A stretch of DNA of 64,000 nt from Aphelenchoides besseyi. Taxonomy: Eukaryota; Nematoda; Chromadorea; Rhabditida; Aphelenchoididae. The notes beneath the pieces were generated by a model, which was not told where the DNA came from, made no database searches, and saw only the letters and a program-made list of their open reading frames with translations. A program made the translations under genes and the position numbers. Position 1 is the stretch's first letter. Every line of letters begins with the position of its first letter. The DNA lies in assembly GCA_024699855.1 (NCBI GenBank), contig JAMPIQ010000002.1, forward strand, positions 4,898,001 through 4,962,000. Direction: 5' to 3'. Positions 25,605-37,762 of this stretch are shown here, in pieces.

Positions 25605-25795
25605 AAATGGCGCAGTGGCTAAGAAAAAGTGACGGGTTAGTTTATGGGAGACTAACGAGACAGAGTCTCTACTGCAATTGCTCGTATTGCAGCAGTGCTA
25701 AGTGTTTCTCGTAAAATTGATCGCCGATTTTACACATCCATGCAAACCTGATTAGTTTAATGGACTGCAAATACTTCGGGACAGTTTTTTGATAA
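25605..25795 (+). ncRNA. possible structured non-coding RNA, unidentified
   Basis: Four simple hairpins follow one another in 100 nt. They are GTTAGT/ACTAAC (25636-25656), GAGAC/GTCTC (25657-25669), CTGCAAT/ATTGCAG (25672-25692) and a 9-bp stem GTAAAATTG/CGATTTTAC (25711-25733, with one G-U pair). TGGCGCAGTGG at 25608-25618 fits a Pol III A box, and a T6 run at 25785-25790 could terminate Pol III. No B box was found, and the sequence does not match U1, U2, U4, U5, U6, 5S, tRNA or 7SL as I know them. It could equally be structured UTR or chance. Ends are guesses. Confidence 0.3.
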
Positions 25796-25908
25796 CCATT
25801 GGTATGTCATTTTACTGTTTATTGACTGGGTGATTAGAAAAAAAGTAGTTTTTATTAAACTTAAAAACACATTTGAGAGTAAAATGCGAACAGACATTGG
25901 TTTGAATT

Positions 25909-27181
25909 CAGCTTAAGATACCAAGATCTCTGAGTTGTTGTCTTTCGCGTTCTAACCGACGGCGATTAGACTCCAGTGTTGTGTATTGTTGAGCTGTGAG
26001 TCCAAACTCGTCTGTTTCCTCACTACTCACAGGTAATCTGCAAAACATTAGTGTAAAAATTCACTGTTCTTTTGGCCTTACGATTCTCGTTTTTCGTACT
26101 GAAAACTGTTGATCGAGTTGTTGAACGAGCGAACATAATCGCCGTTCGGAGGTTTGGGCGGAAGCGAATCGGAACGAGTTTCAACGTTCGAATCAAGAGT
26201 CATTCGTTCAGCACTCAAACGAGTTCTTCCGCTTTTTGGTGTTGGGATTCGCGTTGCCAAACGTCGAGTTGCAACTTCTTCGTCAGTTGGAGGCTTTGCA
26301 CTTGGAATCGGTGGTGGAGTTGGCGAAATGTTCTGTTCAACTGGAGAATTGACACGTTCAGATAGAACTGGCGAACGTGGTGGTGAAACGGAAGGTAAAC
26401 GAGGAGCAACAGCTGGAGCCGTTTCTTCAGTTAGAGTTGACGGCTGAACTTCTTCATCGACTTCGATCGTTGGCTTGTCTGTTTCGTCATAAACCTGCTA
26501 AAACTTAAAATCAAAGCGGTTAATTGCTTTCAACTTACCACTGTTGCATCAACTTCTTCGATTTGTGTTGGCTGTGAGTCTGTGGGAATTTGGGCACGTA
26601 AGACTTCGAGTTGAATTTGATAAGGCACCAAAAGTTCCAACAACGTTGACGCGTCGGAAAGTGAGAGCTGATCCAAACGAATGGAAAGTTCGGTCAAACG
26701 ATCTCCACTCACGAAAGAACTGTCCACTTTTTCGATTGAGTCAATTTCGAAACCACTTCGTTCAACTTTGCGAATCGTGACTCCGAGTTCTGGCAGTTTA
26801 CTCGTTTCGTTTGCCGGATTCCTCGATGAAGCAGAAGTTGAATTTCCACTCAGAAGCAATGTTTGTTGAATAGTTGGATTGCCGTTTTCGACGTCTAACT
26901 CTTGAGCGTTCTTTTTACTCGACGGTTTGCCATCATCGACTTCATCTCGACTTGATTTCCCCGCGACATCATTTGAATTGACACAATCCGAACGTTGCAA
27001 ATAAAAAACTTTTGAATCTATAGCAAGGAATCTGAGGAGTTTCGTTTCGCTAGAACTTACCGTTATGTTTACGTAGCCAACGCCAAATAAGAATGAAAAA
27101 AGCAGCACAAATCGCCAGAGTCCCAAATATCGCTCCAAAAATGACAAGAGCAAGTTGTCCAGCGCCCAAACACGTTTCCAT
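25909..27181 (-). CDS. single-pass membrane protein with PDZ-like segment, unknown function
   Basis: The start METCLGAGQL leads directly into a transmembrane helix (ALVIFGAIFGTLAICAAFFI) and a basic stop-transfer stretch (WRWLRKHN), so the rest is probably cytoplasmic. About 100 residues of acidic/Ser-rich linker precede a compact segment (LGVTIRKVERSGFEIDSI ... SGDRLTELSIRLDQLSLSDA). This segment resembles a divergent PDZ domain of the AHNAK/periaxin kind. A Pro-rich region with PPRSP and PTPPPIPSAKPP could bind SH3 or WW domains. The last exon is a charged helix (LESNRRRLERERQQLRDL) ending GILS. Four exons are joined by introns of about 40-55 nt with good consensus. I do not recognise an orthologue. 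Confidence 0.65.
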
Positions 27182-27984
27182 TTTGCTTCAACGGTTCACT
27201 TCATATAGAGGTATCGAGAGTTAAATGCCCGTAAGTGAGTCAAAGAACGGACGAGCTGAAATGAATTAGTAGAAAACGGTGCTCTCACTTGCGCCGCTCA
27301 AGGCCACTCGTTGTTGAAGGTTGCAACGACTTAAAGTCTACGTCAACTGTTATACAAATGGTTGCAGTATAGCATTCAAACAAACGGACGCGTCTTCTAA
27401 ACGTTTTCGGGTTTTTGAATGTGGCCAATGGTCAACAATTTCAAAAGCAAGACCCGACTATCGTAGCGAATCGGCATTTCGATTGATCCATTCGACTTGC
27501 GATTTCGATAAACCTTTGAAAATGCAAAGATCGGCGATTGAATTGCCGCAATGAAATCGGAGATCTTCAGGCATACACACCTTCTTATCATCAAAGTTAA
27601 TTTAATAAAAATAACAACAGTTGGCGACTCCGCCGAAACACCGTTGCTCTCCGTTCGTTCGCCATCAGAAGACCTTGGGAGAAGATGTCAACGGAAAGTT
27701 TCTCGCTCGCGCGCTCAATTTGCTTTTTGCTGTCCGCGCGTTCATCGTCTTCGATCGCCAAATTGACCAGTGGATAGAATCGTCCATTCTCTTTCTTTCA
27801 GGATGGCGCCGATACGAGATGATCGAGCGATAGGAACGATGCTTTCGAATTAAACCGGACGATTCGTCTCTGTCATCGAGTTTCAATAATCGTATATTGA
27901 CAGTCGATTTCTGTTGCTTCTTTCAGTCCAATTTCACACCATTTGTGCCTATAATACTTGTTACAAACCTTTACAACAAACACT
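27182..27984. other. intergenic region
   Basis: No supportable gene; the promoter of the membrane-protein gene ending at 25909 should lie at its left end. Confidence 0.45.
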
Positions 27985-28225
27985 CTATGCAATTAGTTCA
28001 CAACAACATCTCCTACCACAACCTTTGAATAACATCAACTTCGACTTGAGTTGAGATATTATTTCCCGAATATTCACTTACGAGTTTTGAATTGACCGCA
28101 AGTAGAATATTCGGAATTAATATCAATACCCAGTCAATGAGTAGTGGAATAATAGAAACTAGACAAACGAATACAAACGGTTGGCCATGACAACGCATAA
28201 CATTGCATAGTCTATTAGTGGCCAT
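27985..28225 (-). CDS. possible small membrane protein
   Basis: A frame from ATG 28225 encodes MATNRLCNVMRCHGQ, then a long hydrophobic stretch (FVFVCLVSIIPLLIDWVLIL) that could cross the membrane once or form a hairpin. A strong donor (CTC/GTAAGT) follows. A 37 nt intron would join it to a short Cys-rich tail (GCGRRCCC, suggestive of palmitoylation), stop at 27985. Without splicing the frame ends at 28013 after about 70 residues. The family is unknown and the case rests on the hydrophobic profile and the splice sites. Confidence 0.35.
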
Positions 28226-30059
28226 TAGAAGTTTATCAACTGAACCACTTAATAACCCGAATAGCCACCTCGGTCTGCATTCTTTTTTACAACTGTTTCA
28301 AATTCGAAAGCCCTCGACCAACGAGGAAAACGCACGACCAAATTCGTCGACCGTCTCTTCTCAGTTTTAACACACTTTTCGCTCGAATTTACTTATCATC
28401 AGAAGTTGCGGTAAGAAGAAAACGAGAGACGCGCAACAGGCTAAAAGTGTCCCTTCTGTTCGTTTGTCATTTTTCGCTTATTTTCACTCAAAAACACGCG
28501 TTAAATTCGAAAACATTTCGATCTTGTGGTCATCAAAAAACAACTCAAGTGCTTTTAGGATCCACAGTGTAGTCCAATCGGATGAAACGTATAGGGTCTG
28601 GTGCTGAGTAGTCCACAAACAATCCTCCCCCCCAATCTGTTGGCTTGCATTCCACCACAAAACAACAAGAAAGAAATGACTGCGCAGCTTCGGACACGCA
28701 ATCGTCCCCAAATTAAAATTGTGAGTTGTGGAAAAAGTCATCCAAAGGTTCGACCCAAAATGTGGCAATGAGACAGAGCGAATGGCAGAACAACCCGATG
28801 GTCGTCATTAAGGCGAAGCAGAAAGAAGTCGGTGAGATGGCGTGCTTTCCAGAGCACTTTATGGTTTGTTTATAAATTTGAAAGTGACGATGGGAAGAAC
28901 AGAAAGACTTACAAATCCGCTCAACAAATGGGGGGAAATACGCTCCGCATTTTTTGTTCAAATTCCCTAAAGAGTATAGTTTTGCCACTTTTCACATCCA
29001 CTCTCCCGATTTGCTCGTCTAATGAATTTAATCAACGCTAATTACGAACTGACAATGTTCAGCGCAATCTCTCAGTTTTATTAAAAATTTCAATTCCTAT
29101 TGTAACGAACTGAGAAGACGGTTTTTAATCATATGAAAAGAAAGCTAATTGGATTTGAAATCCAATCGGCTATAAGTCCCGAAAAACAGCAGTCTGCGGA
29201 ATCACAAGCGAATGGCATTTTATGCGAATGGTCGTTTTATATTGAAGGGAGGGGAAATCAAAGCAATTGCACGATTGTAAAGTGCAGAGACTTCTGGCCG
29301 GCAATTGGCTTCGCGAACAATCGTCTGCTGCCAACAATTCGAAGGTACGCAGCTGCGCCACAATGCGAACAACAACACTCTCCGACTGACCAGATGCCCA
29401 ACTTTCATTCCATCACGTTGTTCGTTTGGACGCAACCGACGATGCGAAAGTTTAAAGCGATTTCCAAAGCCGAAGATGGATGATGGCCATTTTCTGACCA
29501 AACAACTGCCGCGAACCGCCTCAATCGTTTGTACTAAGCCGATGACAATTGTTCTTCACTTACCTTAGACGATTAATCGATTGAGAATTCGGAGCTTAAT
29601 GTTTTCGAATTTATTCAATTTGTACAGTCGACAATAAAGTAAATCAACGAAAATGAGATCGAAAAGATGCAAATATATAGGACGGATCGAGGAAAATGGA
29701 CGGGGTTTTCTGAAGGACTGGCAAAAGCTGCAGAGTTTCTTTTTGGCAAAGCTCGTTTAGATACCTGAATTTGGACAACAAAGCACATGATCAGATGAGG
29801 TAAACACGCAAATGCATTAAGGCGAAGAGTTCAGAGTTGATGTGGTTGAAACATAGCCGATCAATATGCATAAATCGACTGGATCCGGCAATTTTTCGGG
29901 AACTACGGGTTTCGAAAACACAACCGATGGAATAAAGTTAACGCGTGAAACGGTCGATGAAGCGGTCTGTTCCTTTGATGTTGACCGGGGCTCAAGGAGT
30001 TGGCATTGGAGTGTGATCATCCTAAAGAAGCTGATTGGCGTTGATGGCTATTAGTGAAC
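28226..30059. other. intergenic region with weak claudin-like frames
   Basis: A minus-strand frame near 28713-28830 encodes a hydrophobic stretch ending IATFWVEP, recalling the first transmembrane segment of claudin-like proteins, but no good exon continuation could be assembled. Frames at 29133-29568 show no domain. I call no gene. Confidence 0.35.
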
Positions 30060-33000
30060 CTACGTGTCAGTTCCAACAACTTCGTAAATTTTGGTGTTGT
30101 CATTTAAATCTTGTGTTAAAGTTCCGTTAAAGAAAGAGCGTCCCTGAAGACCGTGACTGTGAAATGCGAGTACCGAATCAGGAAGCGGAACGGCGGCTGT
30201 GATCTTAAAATCGAAATCAAAAGTCGTGTGCATTAGATTCGTTTTCTTGATTTGTCCATCAATACCGGTAATTACAATCTGAAAAACAACAATTATGTCG
30301 ATTGATGCAACAAAAGCAAACCCGGTCCTCAAACGCAACAAAAAGCGTGTCGCGATCTAATTGTTTGAAGTTCACGATTTCACGTTTGTATCGATCATTG
30401 TAGGCAAAATTACGCGATCCAGCACCCAACGGTTTCAGTGTGTCGAACAAGTCGGCGTTCATGGATTTGGCAACAAAATCAGTCAGCCGTCCATTGTCGT
30501 TGAAGTCGACCAATCGATATTCCAAACATAACTCGTTTGTGTTCGTATGTTTTGTTTCATTGATATGATCAGTATATTCTGTTGAACAGTCGGTATGTTT
30601 GTCGTAGACTCCGATGCAGACCTTAAAGTGCGGCGATAAGATGTTTACTGTGATCGTAAGTAACCTGCGGATAATCAGCAGACAACGAGTAAGCACCGAA
30701 AACGAAGTTGAACGGTTGCAATGATGAACGAGGCAAATTCTCCACATTCACTGCTTTTAACATCACAAAAAGAGAACGTGGTTCAAACCATTGGAATAAG
30801 AGAACTTGATTCGGAATTGCACAGCATAAGTAAAGTTGACCGTTTAGCATACTTCTCTCGACATTGAACTTATATGCATCTCTGAATAAACGTATCAGAA
30901 GAATAGATTTGTGTCACATACTTGGTCTCCGGTATCCTTACTGTGGCTTGAAGTATGCGAGGTTTTAGCTTCTCCGGTACTTTGGTCATCTTTTTCGTGC
31001 ACTTTTGTACGAAAAACTGCTGACTTATCAGTTGAAGAAGATCGTGTCGATACAAATAGAGAGTTTTTCCTTGTAGTGCCATTAGCACGTCGTTAATGAT
31101 GTACAACGATGTGCACCTTCGATCATTGATCTTAAAATCGAAGAATAAATTGACAAAAATAAACCCACTTGTTGTAACGAATTCTCGTGCATATCAGTTA
31201 AGTTCAACGAGAATATTCCCTCTTCTAAAACACTACTTTCTTTATGGTTTCTCCAACTGCACTTGCCTGCACCAATTATCATGTATTGCTTGTGATTGCT
31301 TGGATGAATCCACGTTGATGAACTGTGAACTCGAAGACGACAATCGTGAAAGACCGTAAAGAAACACGCGCCCATGCTGACCTTGGGAGTTGGAACGAGA
31401 CCATAGAAACTTGTTGGACGAGTCAACAGTGGAGTTTGTCCATCAAGCGGCGCTTGTCGACATTTGAGTCGATTGCTCAAAGGTGAAAATCCTTCTGCTT
31501 GATTCGGTGCTTCAAGAGATGCCGAACGTTCCAATTTGCCAATCGTCGATCGTTGAAGTAGTTCCTCAACTTTTGGTTGTGAACTGTCTTTTTTCGACGA
31601 CGTTGAATTGCTGTGAATTCGTTGAGGAAAATTGGGAGGCGGAAGTTTGTTGTTGTAAACAGTTTGCCGTGGTGTTCTTTGGTAGTCAAATGCAGCACTC
31701 ACTTCGTCATCTGAACCATCTGCATAATGTTTGGCTTGAAGTGTCAAATCATTTCGATATAAACGCACAGATTCGGGAGTTTGCTCGCTATGCGAAGATT
31801 CGGTTTCCCTGTAATTGGAATCAGTTGATAACGAAAATTGGTAACTCACGTATCATCAGATGCTATTCCGTCGTTATCCAATTTCAATTTGATTTCACTT
31901 TCAATTGCATTTCCTAAAATACAATCAAAGTCTTTTCAACGATTTTGTGAGCTTACTTAGTGAGTCTTGTATCTTTCTCGAATCAACACTACGACCACTT
32001 TCCGGATTGTTTACACGATCCAATAACTCCCGAGTAAACCGTGAACTCAAAGCGCCGCAAACAAAATTGTGAGTCTAAATGAAAAGTTTAATGTCAGTGA
32101 GCTATCAACTCACTTGTAATAGTTTCTCAGGTGATGGTCGTTTCTTGGGGTTTTTGGTTAAACATTGCTTTACGAAATCGTGAAACATTGGTGACCTACA
32201 ATCGTTGTGTACATTAAAGAAGTCTATTCTTGCTTACCATTTCTTCTTGTCTTTTAGTTTCGGTGTTTTGTACGACGAAGTGGTCATCAGTTTAAGGATC
32301 TGCATCGGCGATAACTGGAAATGAGGTGGCGCTGTTTCGGCCAATTCGATGGCCGTAATTCCCAATGACCAGACGTCACATTCAAAGCTATAGCCACCAT
32401 TTGAGGATGCGTTTAATATTTCAGGTGGCATCCAATAAGGCGTTCCAATACACGACTTTCTTTTGCCCAAAGTCGCGGTTATTTGTGCGGCAACACCGAA
32501 ATCGGCCAATTTAACGTCGCCTTGAATTGACAGTAGAATGTTTGCGCCTTTCACATCTCGATGAATCTTTCCTTTTTCATGCAGATACTGAAGTCCCTTC
32601 AGTGTTTCGCGACAAACGAACGCAACTTGAAGTTCAGTGAGCGCTCCGGTCATCTGATAGATGTCTTGCAGTGACCCTCCACTACAATATCTGAAAACAT
32701 AAACACTTAAATTTCCGATTAACCGTCTTTCTTACTCTGTACATATCCATAGTCGATCTCGTTTGAAATAAGAGCCAAAATACGAGATTATGTTTGGATG
32801 TTGACATTCGCGTAGGACTTGAATTTCATGTTGAATCACCGGAAAATTGTCTTCCTTCTCCAATTTGATGACTTTGATTGCGGCAAATCGGCCATTGCTA
32901 TAACGAATTTATATAAAAATTCAAAGGTCGACAAACCGTAAATCTCGAGCTTTGTACACGGAACCTAAAAGTAATTGGTGTAAACGGTGGAATCAATCTG

Positions 33001-33089
33001 AAATGCTCACCATATGTTCCACTACCAACTTGCTGGAAAATCTCGTAGTCATCCGCCGGATCAATGCGTTTAATTACATCGTGGTTCAT
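30060..33089 (-). CDS. gck-2: MAP4K3-type germinal centre kinase with CNH domain
   Basis: GCK-I kinases act upstream of JNK and in nutrient/TORC1 signalling. The N-terminus [20 protein letters not shown] leads into the kinase domain: glycine loop [18 protein letters not shown] (catalytic Asp), ADFGVAA (DFG), [10 protein letters not shown] and [14 protein letters not shown]. The KLKDKKKWS segment matches MAP4K3. A Pro/Ser-rich linker of about 200 residues follows. The C-terminal third is a citron homology (CNH) beta-propeller, with [24 protein letters not shown] and [11 protein letters not shown] segments. The product ends VVGTDT at 30060. Over ten short introns are present. It is divergent from SLC35B1 with 474 nt between starts. 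Subfamily (MAP4K3/5 rather than 1/2) rests on kinase-domain similarity. Confidence 0.87.
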
Positions 33090-33563
33090 TGTTGAACAAT
33101 CGGTTGATGGAATAACGAATAATAGAGATTGTAGAAACTCTTGTCATGCCCCCAACTGAGCCGTTCTAAGCGTCTCGTCTGAAATCCACAGATTTGTATT
33201 ATTGAAAAAGTCGAAAGAGCACGAGACCAAAAAATCTCGAGAAAGTCACGAACGAACATAATGCTAAACTTGGACTATGAATGAGCAACAAAAAGCTAAG
33301 TCAGAATGGATGGTCGTTTTTTGAATTGCATGAGTTTCAGCTTTTCATTCGAAACGGCGAAAAAGGTCGAACAAAATCCCGGAAGAACGAAGGAGATGCA
33401 TCTGAACAACGCCCTCTCTCTACACTTGTCCAAAGACCGTTGATGCATCTCGCCAAACCGACATTCCGGTCGATTCTTACCGACAACCAGCAGTCCAACT
33501 AATTCTACGTGTCCAAATCTTCTCGTCGAATTCTATTTATCTTATGCTCAACCACGATTCAAA
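33090..33563. promoter_or_regulatory. divergent promoter region of MAP4K and SLC35B1 genes
   Basis: This 474 nt interval separates two head-to-head start codons and must contain both promoters. No specific element was recognised. Confidence 0.5.
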
Positions 33564-34770
33564 ATGACTACGACGAATGTAAGAACAAATCAACTTAGTT
33601 GGCAGAATCGTGCTGTTGAATTGGGCAAATGCATTCTTGGAATCATGATCTCGTATATTTTGTCGTCTTTCCTTCAAGAGAAAATGTAAAGGTTGTTTGA
33701 TTTCTTTTCTAGTTTTCGTATTTAGAACCAAACAAGAATACGGAACCAAAAGCTTCGTTTACATGCAGAATTTGGTTCTTGCGCAGTGCTTCGTCAGCGC
33801 GTTAGTAGCATTGTTCTTCAGAACCGTTTGGCAGGACAAAGACAATGTGCCGTGGAGGATGTATGCGACGTGTTCGGGAAGCTTCGTTCTTGCAATGCTG
33901 TGCAGTAATTTGGCTCTTGAGTATGTCAACTATCCAACACAAGTTCGTTTCGTTTTGTATTTTCAAGTTCAATTGCAAAGTTTAGGTGATGGCGAAGTCC
34001 TGTAAACCGATTCCAGTTTTGATTGCTGGAGTTCTTTTCGCTCACAAATCATATCCTTGGCGTAAATACCTGTACATTCTTATGATCGTTGTTGGGATGG
34101 GATTTTGTATGTGTAAGTAGTTAAACGTGTGTGTGCGATCATTGAATTCTTGAAATTTAGACAAAGACAAGCCGGGCAAAGCTCACGGTGGATTTAGTTT
34201 TGGACGAGGCGAAATGTTCTTGGTAGGTTTGATTCCAAATACAATGGGAATAACGCATTCATATCAGCTTTTTTCGTTGACTATGGACGGAGTAACTGGA
34301 GCCGTACAAGATCGGATACGACATTATCATGTGATGGGCACGTATACGATGATGTTTTACATGAACATCATTTCTTCGTGTATTCTGGGTATTAGTGTTG
34401 TGTTGACGGGCGAATTGTTTCAATTTCTGCAATTTGTCTACGAGTTTCCGCATGTTATTCGCGACATTTGTTTATTCGCAATTGCCAGTGCAAGTGGACA
34501 GGTAAGAACCGAACAACAAGAAGGTTTCGATTCGTTTATTTTTAGTGTTTCATTTTCAAAACAGTGACCGAATTTGGACCGTTGACCTGTTCGATACTCA
34601 CGAATATTCGCAAACTCTTCACCGTTATTCTTTCGATTGTCGTTTTCAGTCATCCGTATTCATTTCGAGAAGCCACTGGTGCGAGCATCGTGTTTGCTGC
34701 TCTCTTCTTTGACGCCTATGATAGTAAGAAGAGTCATCACAAACGACTCACACAGAAAGTGGAAAAATGA
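33564..34770 (+). CDS. hut-1: SLC35B1/HUT-1-type ER nucleotide-sugar (ATP/ADP) transporter
   Basis: SLC35B1 is a multi-pass ER membrane carrier; originally classed as a UDP-galactose transporter, it is now linked to ATP/ADP exchange for ER chaperones. After MTTTNVRTNQLSW the protein shows about ten hydrophobic segments. Family motifs include KQEYGTKSFVYMQNLVL, SNLALEYVNYPTQV followed by MAKSCKPIPVL, SLTMDGVTGAVQDR and TEFGPLTCSILTNIRKLFT. The Lys-rich end (KRLTQKVEK) is cytosolic. Five or six introns of about 40-50 nt occur, and acceptor choice near 34563 keeps VTEFGPL in frame. AATAAA at 34901 follows. Identity is firm. Confidence 0.92.
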
Positions 34771-34900
34771 AGTTCTAATAACTCGGAGCTTTTGATTCAC
34801 CTTCTACGGTTACAGATCGACATTTCGGTCTTTTGTCTTGTCAAGAGCCTTAACTTTTTTGTTGTTGTAATTGGGGATTTTGTAATTAATAACTTATTGG

Positions 34901-34906
34901 AATAAA
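34901..34906 (+). terminator. AATAAA poly(A) signal of SLC35B1 gene
   Basis: Canonical hexamer about 130 nt past the stop codon in a T/A-rich 3' UTR. Confidence 0.5.
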
Positions 34907-34909
34907 TAT

Positions 34910-37762
34910 AGCATTTCTTCTTCTGGTTGAGTTTATTGATCACAGTTTCAAGTTCTTTCGAACATCGACTGAGGGTTCAGGTAATTAGCTAATGACCTGT
35001 TAGTGAGAGGAAATGAGGTGAAGAAGTGTGCCATTCGCTGAGTAAGAACAGAAGTTACTCGAGTGTTGGTTCGCTAAAACTTCTGTACGGGAAAAGACGT
35101 CGATCCACTGGTCAGAAGTGTTTTTTGAGTTCTCACATTTTCCATTAGTTTTGTACTCGAAACACTTTTGAGAAGGTGAGAAGTGACTGAAAGAAGAATG
35201 AAGGACACAAATCCATTAGACAGCTCTTCGGCCGTTAAGAAACGTTTGTTTGAAGAGCGGCGGATTGGCTTTGAAGATCGGAAACCTGGAGCGCCATTTA
35301 GGCGCGCGGTATTTCCTTCCTGTCATTTGGGGTGCCAAAAAGCCGTGGCATCGTTGAATAATCTCTTTTTTACCTTTTTTCGGCCGATGCAATTCGATCG
35401 CTCAAAAGCTGCTTCCGCGACGCTTTGGAAGTCAGTTTGCCGAAGCCTGGATTTGCCGCAGCTGTGGGCTTTTACGGCACTGCAAATTAGCGCTTTTGTT
35501 TGTCAAATGTCTCAATCGTGTTCTTCGATTCGTCAAACTCTCGATCATAAACGAGTACATGTCATAAATGCGCATCCTAAACTCGGCACCGCCCTCTAGC
35601 GGCTTCATTTACTCGGAGATGTTACGATCGTTTAATCGACTTGTCGGCTCTTTACAATCACTTTTTATATTCCTGCCCTTTTGGTTTGTTTCTTGTGGAG
35701 ATTGGCGTCTATTGTTGGTAGTTTCGTTGACAATTTTGATGTCTGACATCTTCGAGATTACACGTCTCTTTTCTCAAGTTTATTTCGCGTCTTCTCAACA
35801 GTCGTTTCTGTCAAGTTGGATGCAAAAAATTTTGTTTACCAGTCAGTCAAATGAGTGGACCGGCGGCGAATGTCCGATCCAATTTACATTGCCGCATCGG
35901 CGGTACTTTTCGTCTCATGTGGACACGTCAGTCAACCGACAGTTGAAATCCGCAAAGCCGGAGCAAGGCCGTGGACGATCGGTGGCATCAGCTCAATCGT
36001 TGCGATGACACGGAATCGTCAGATGGACTTGCGCAATCGGGTCTCGATTATTTACTTTGCGGTGAAATGAAGAGATTGATGCGTTTCGTGCAAAAAAGGT
36101 TTCGGTTTTGCGTCGAACGACCACAGAGTTTTTGTCTTGATAAACGTCTCTTCCGTCGGACATTTGCGGCGAAGCTCGAGGGCTGCACATTAATTGTTTT
36201 AAGCGTCCTCTCGAATCTGAAGCGGCAATTCGTAAAGATGTCAAATGTCGTGGGAAGTTTCGAACAAAACACCTGGTGGTCGGAAGACAATGGTCATCTC
36301 TTTTTGGTGTTTGAATCGGAAGTCTCAATCAATCCGTGGAGGGGGAATGAGGCGCCGCTGAGCACCATTTTGTCAAGTAGCAATTTTGCGAGATTCTGCT
36401 CCGGTTTTTTGCGAATCGTTGGAATGAACAGAAGCGGCGCGTGAAGCGATCGGAAGTCGACGTTCAATTCCGACTGTTGATCTTCGAAGGTGCCAATTTT
36501 CGTCGTTTCACGTTCTTTTCGCGCATCAACGCGCTTCTGAATTTGCATTTCAGAAACCATCGGGTTTGTTCGAAAATCGTTCCCCAGACGGATTTGCCAC
36601 AATTCGCTCGTGAGACAAAACGGACGACACTTTCGCATCTTAATCGCGTCTGTTTTGTCTTATCGGGTTGCATCGAGACCCATTGCATAAACCGTAGGCA
36701 TTGACAAATTGGAGCGCGTATCCTGACCACTGGCCATCCGGTTCGCGTTAACTTCAATGGTCGAGAAGTCAAAAGAAAGTGGGACGTAATCGTTTGGCTT
36801 TGTTCTTGTTTTGAATTACCTGACAGCAATTTTGAGCGGGACGTTTCGCAGCTGACGTGCTCGTTTTTCTAATTGGCATCGTTTTTAACTCGAGAATTCA
36901 AATTCGCCATTGTCCTTAAGATACTTGTGGCGCGCGATTCCGGTCGAACCAATTTTCGCCGCTTCATCGACTTCGTTCCCACGCAAAAATCAGCGGGATC
37001 TCGAGCGAATGGCCAAACAAGTTCCAAACAGATGAGCACAATGACCAGTGGCCCCAAAACGGATTTGTGTTTCGAAGCTTATTGTTCAGCTTCCTCTCTC
37101 GACCGTTTTGTTTAAGGTTTTTTGGTCATCAAATTTGTGGTATTGCCGTCACAATCATCTGACATGCAATCGTCAAAATTGGCGTGTTATTTAGGAGCAC
37201 TCGTCAAAAGCTCCGATTTTATCGCACTGTTGCTCCAACTACTCGAATTGCGTAACGACCGAACAGTCGAGGTCATGGTAAATCAGAAGGGCGTGTCGAA
37301 TTAGTTTCGTAACAAACCGCTTACACTGTGGTTGATTCCAAGCGACATCGATGGTGCGCGGATTAGTAGCTAGTTGGGGGGATTAAGTGAAAACACAAGA
37401 CGCTTCAAAGTTCGAATTGCCGCAGGCAACCAGGCGGTCGGTTTCGGGATGCCGTTTCATATTGACCGTGGCAAATGAGCGTTTCTGTTTTCGCAAATTA
37501 TCGCTCTACTGAATAGTTCGAACGCGACTTCCATGCCATTCGACGTTTTCGTTCCAAACAGCGAATGTCGATTTGCATTAATTAGTCTTATCTTAAATTC
37601 CCGCGCACTTTCATTCCCTTCGGCTATTTGGAGAGTGCGTTTGATGCGATTATCGTGTTTTTGTTTTCTGTGGCTTTCGCCCCCAAGTTATATCGTGGAT
37701 GTTCAGCCGAAAAACCGCTGTTTTACATTCGCTTTCATTTCAGCCTTTTCGCCCACACGAAT
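34910..37762. other. 2.9 kb gene-poor stretch
   Basis: No gene can be supported. Overlapping open frames on both strands (for example 35183-35599, 35971-36444, 36294-36638) lack domains, and their protein composition is unlike the real genes nearby. Like 11.6-14.5 kb and 18.4-21.1 kb, this block looks richer in CG dinucleotides than introns. Confidence 0.45.

Noticed and set aside
25605..25640. U4 snRNA, from the shared GCGCAGTGGC
   Set aside because: Only ten bases match; the 5' stem-loop and U6-pairing regions that follow are absent.
25605..25700. tRNA gene suggested by TGGCGCAGTGG
   Set aside because: No T-loop/B box and the hairpin spacing does not fit a cloverleaf; kept only as an unidentified structured RNA.
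28484..28988. Claudin-like gene on the minus strand
   Set aside because: One hydrophobic stretch ending ATFWVE is suggestive, but the frame breaks soon after and no splice joins gave the expected following domain.
35183..36840. Series of overlapping 100-157 codon frames
   Set aside because: Mutually overlapping on both strands with no domain or exon logic; treated as chance frames in CG-rich DNA.
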